Origin: Pseudomonadota bacterium
GTDB taxonomy: Bacteria; Pseudomonadota; Alphaproteobacteria; UBA8366; JADFVY01
Direction of reading: 5' to 3'
DNA length: 14,528 nt
Assembly: GCA_015222795.1 (NCBI GenBank)
Contig: JADFVY010000455.1
Span: 1 to 14,528, forward strand
The notes under the pieces are model-generated. The model made no database searches and was not told the origin of the DNA. It saw only the letters and a list, made by a program, of their open reading frames with translations. A program made the position numbers and the translations under genes. This document shows, piece by piece, positions 13,619 to 14,528 of this stretch; the stretch's first letter is position 1; every line of letters starts with the position of its first letter.

Positions 13619-13978
13619 ATGCAAGCACTCAAGGCTCTCGTAATTTTCCTGGGCGTACTCATCGTAATAGGGATGGGTGTCCTCGCCTATGGCATAATGC
13701 TGAAATTCGGAGAATGGCAGGCGAAAAATGACGGTGAGGCAATGTCTCTCGCCGAAATTGCGCCATCCGCCCCGGTCCCGGTCGTGACGGAGGTCTGGAC
13801 CAGCGACCTGAAAGTCGTCGTTCCCGCTGGCGCCCGGGTGGCCGAAACCGTTATCGCCGACGGCCAGCTGATCGTGCGGCTTTCCCTGTCCGATGACAGT
13901 CAGCGCTACCTGATCTTCGATCTGGGCACGGGCAAGCAGATCGGCGCTATTGAGTTGCAGCCGGGCGGCGCGCAATGA
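13619..13978 (+). CDS. Small single-TM protein, DUF6476-like
   Basis: 119 residues: a short N-terminal tail, one membrane helix (about residues 5-27, LKALVIFLGVLIVIGMGVLAYG broken by glycines), then an acidic linker and a small globular part (about 56-119). The globular part contains VVVPAGARVAETVIADGQLIVRLS and ends YLIFDLGTGKQIGAIEL. This resembles the DUF6476-type proteins found beside rluD in Alphaproteobacteria: one TM followed by a beta-strand repeat reading like a single propeller blade. No enzymatic motif is visible and the function is unknown. The globular part should face the periplasm (inference from few positive charges there). It diverges from rluD over about 24 bases, so its promoter must overlap the rluD coding start. 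Its stop overlaps the next gene's start as ATGA, implying translational coupling. Resemblance to DUF6476 is from memory and should be tested. Confidence 0.75.
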   Translation: MQALKALVIFLGVLIVIGMGVLAYGIMLKFGEWQAKNDGEAMSLAEIAPSAPVPVVTEVWTSDLKVVVPAGARVAETVIADGQLIVRLSLSDDSQRYLIFDLGTGKQIGAIELQPGGAQ

Positions 13979-14528
13979 ATTTCGCCAGCGACAACACCGC
14001 CGGTTTCTGCCCCGGGATGCTGGAAGCCCTGGCCCGCGTCAACGAAGGCCGCGCCACGCCCTACGGCAATGACGAGGTGACGGCCCGCGCCAAGGATCGT
14101 ATCGCCGAGGTTTTCGAAACCGAGGTCGAGGTCTTCCCGGTCGCCACCGGCACGGCGGCCAACGCGCTGTCGATCTCGCTGCTGGCGCCGTCCTGGGGGG
14201 CGGTCTGGTGCCATCCGGAAAGCCATGCCAACACCGACGAATGCGCCGCGCCGGAATTCTATACCGGCGGCGCCAAGTTGATTTCGGTGCCGGGCGACCA
14301 TGGCAAGATATCGGCCGATGGGCTGGCCAAGGCGCTGGAATATGCCGGCCATCGCGGCGTGCATGAGGCCCTGCCCTCGGCCGTGACCATCAGCCAGGCC
14401 AGCGAGGCCGGAACGATCTATACGCCCGGCGAGGTCGCCGCGATTTCCGAACTCTGCCGGGGCCACGGCCTGGGTCTGCATATGGACGGCGCGCGCTTCG
14501 CCAATGCGCTTGTCGCACTGGGCTGCAG
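13975..14528 (+). CDS. ltaE: Low-specificity L-threonine aldolase, 5' part
   Basis: First 184 residues of a fold type I PLP enzyme (COG2008) that splits L-threonine or L-allo-threonine into glycine and acetaldehyde; the right window edge cuts it. Read directly from the frame starting at ATG 13975: MNFASDNTAGFCPGMLEAL, then VATGTAANALS (PLP phosphate loop, about 56-66), CHPESHANTDECAAPEF with H84 likely stacking on PLP, and LHMDGARFANAL with D171 (PLP pyridine nitrogen) and R174. The Schiff-base lysine would lie beyond the edge. Its ATG overlaps the preceding stop by 4 bases (ATGA), so it is probably translated by coupling from the small membrane protein gene. Other beta-eliminating-lyase family members are possible, but the HMDGAR context and start fit threonine aldolase well. 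Glycine from this enzyme links to the serine made by serCA, though the two are about 9 kb apart. Confidence 0.9.
   Translation, partial: MNFASDNTAGFCPGMLEALARVNEGRATPYGNDEVTARAKDRIAEVFETEVEVFPVATGTAANALSISLLAPSWGAVWCHPESHANTDECAAPEFYTGGAKLISVPGDHGKISADGLAKALEYAGHRGVHEALPSAVTISQASEAGTIYTPGEVAAISELCRGHGLGLHMDGARFANALVALGC

Noticed and set aside
13595..13975. N-terminal extension of rluD to 452 residues
   Set aside because: The extra 127 residues are antisense to the small membrane protein gene, and the S4 domain begins properly after the ATG at 13594.

Overview
The window looks like chromosomal DNA of a high-GC alphaproteobacterium, probably of Rhodospirillales type. The basis is the serC-serA and hisZ-purA neighbourhood, the Methanosarcina-type SerC used by many Alphaproteobacteria, an RpoH with a clear RpoH box, and rluD beside rpoH. 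The order placement is inference from gene order, not from a search. I see no rRNA, tRNA, insertion sequence, phage gene or CRISPR array. Thirteen protein genes are supported: eleven complete and two cut by the window edges.

Left part (1-2418): the end of an SLC13-type permease with an RCK_C/TrkA-C domain runs rightward. It meets, tail to tail with overlapping stop codons, a leftward GT87 polytopic mannosyltransferase-like gene of lower GC. The AT-rich 282-base gap between that gene and serC holds a perfect 9-bp inverted repeat, a plausible sigma70-type promoter and a serC leader with small hairpins around the start codon.

Centre (2419-11095), all rightward: serC and serA (steps 2 and 1 of serine synthesis from 3-phosphoglycerate), then a secreted FG-GAP/VCBS-repeat protein 23 bases after serA. 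A soluble class III adenylate cyclase fused to a TolB/FlgO-like domain and TPRs follows. Next come hisZ (regulatory subunit of ATP phosphoribosyltransferase) and purA (adenylosuccinate synthetase) 12 bases apart, then a small VOC-fold protein.

Right part (11138-14528): a leftward block reads rluD (23S rRNA pseudouridine synthase), rpoH (heat-shock sigma factor), a strong intrinsic terminator, and a small protein of the family often labelled ADP-ribosylation/crystallin J1. Diverging from rluD across only about 24 bases is a rightward pair: a one-TM small protein whose stop overlaps (ATGA) the start of a threonine-aldolase gene cut by the right edge.

Most of the window is conserved housekeeping biology. 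I did not find a clearly new system. The least explained items are the serC leader and the inverted repeat near it, the terminator that isolates the small gene after rpoH, the lower-GC GT87 gene, and the cyclase-TolB-TPR fusion placed next to adenine-nucleotide genes.
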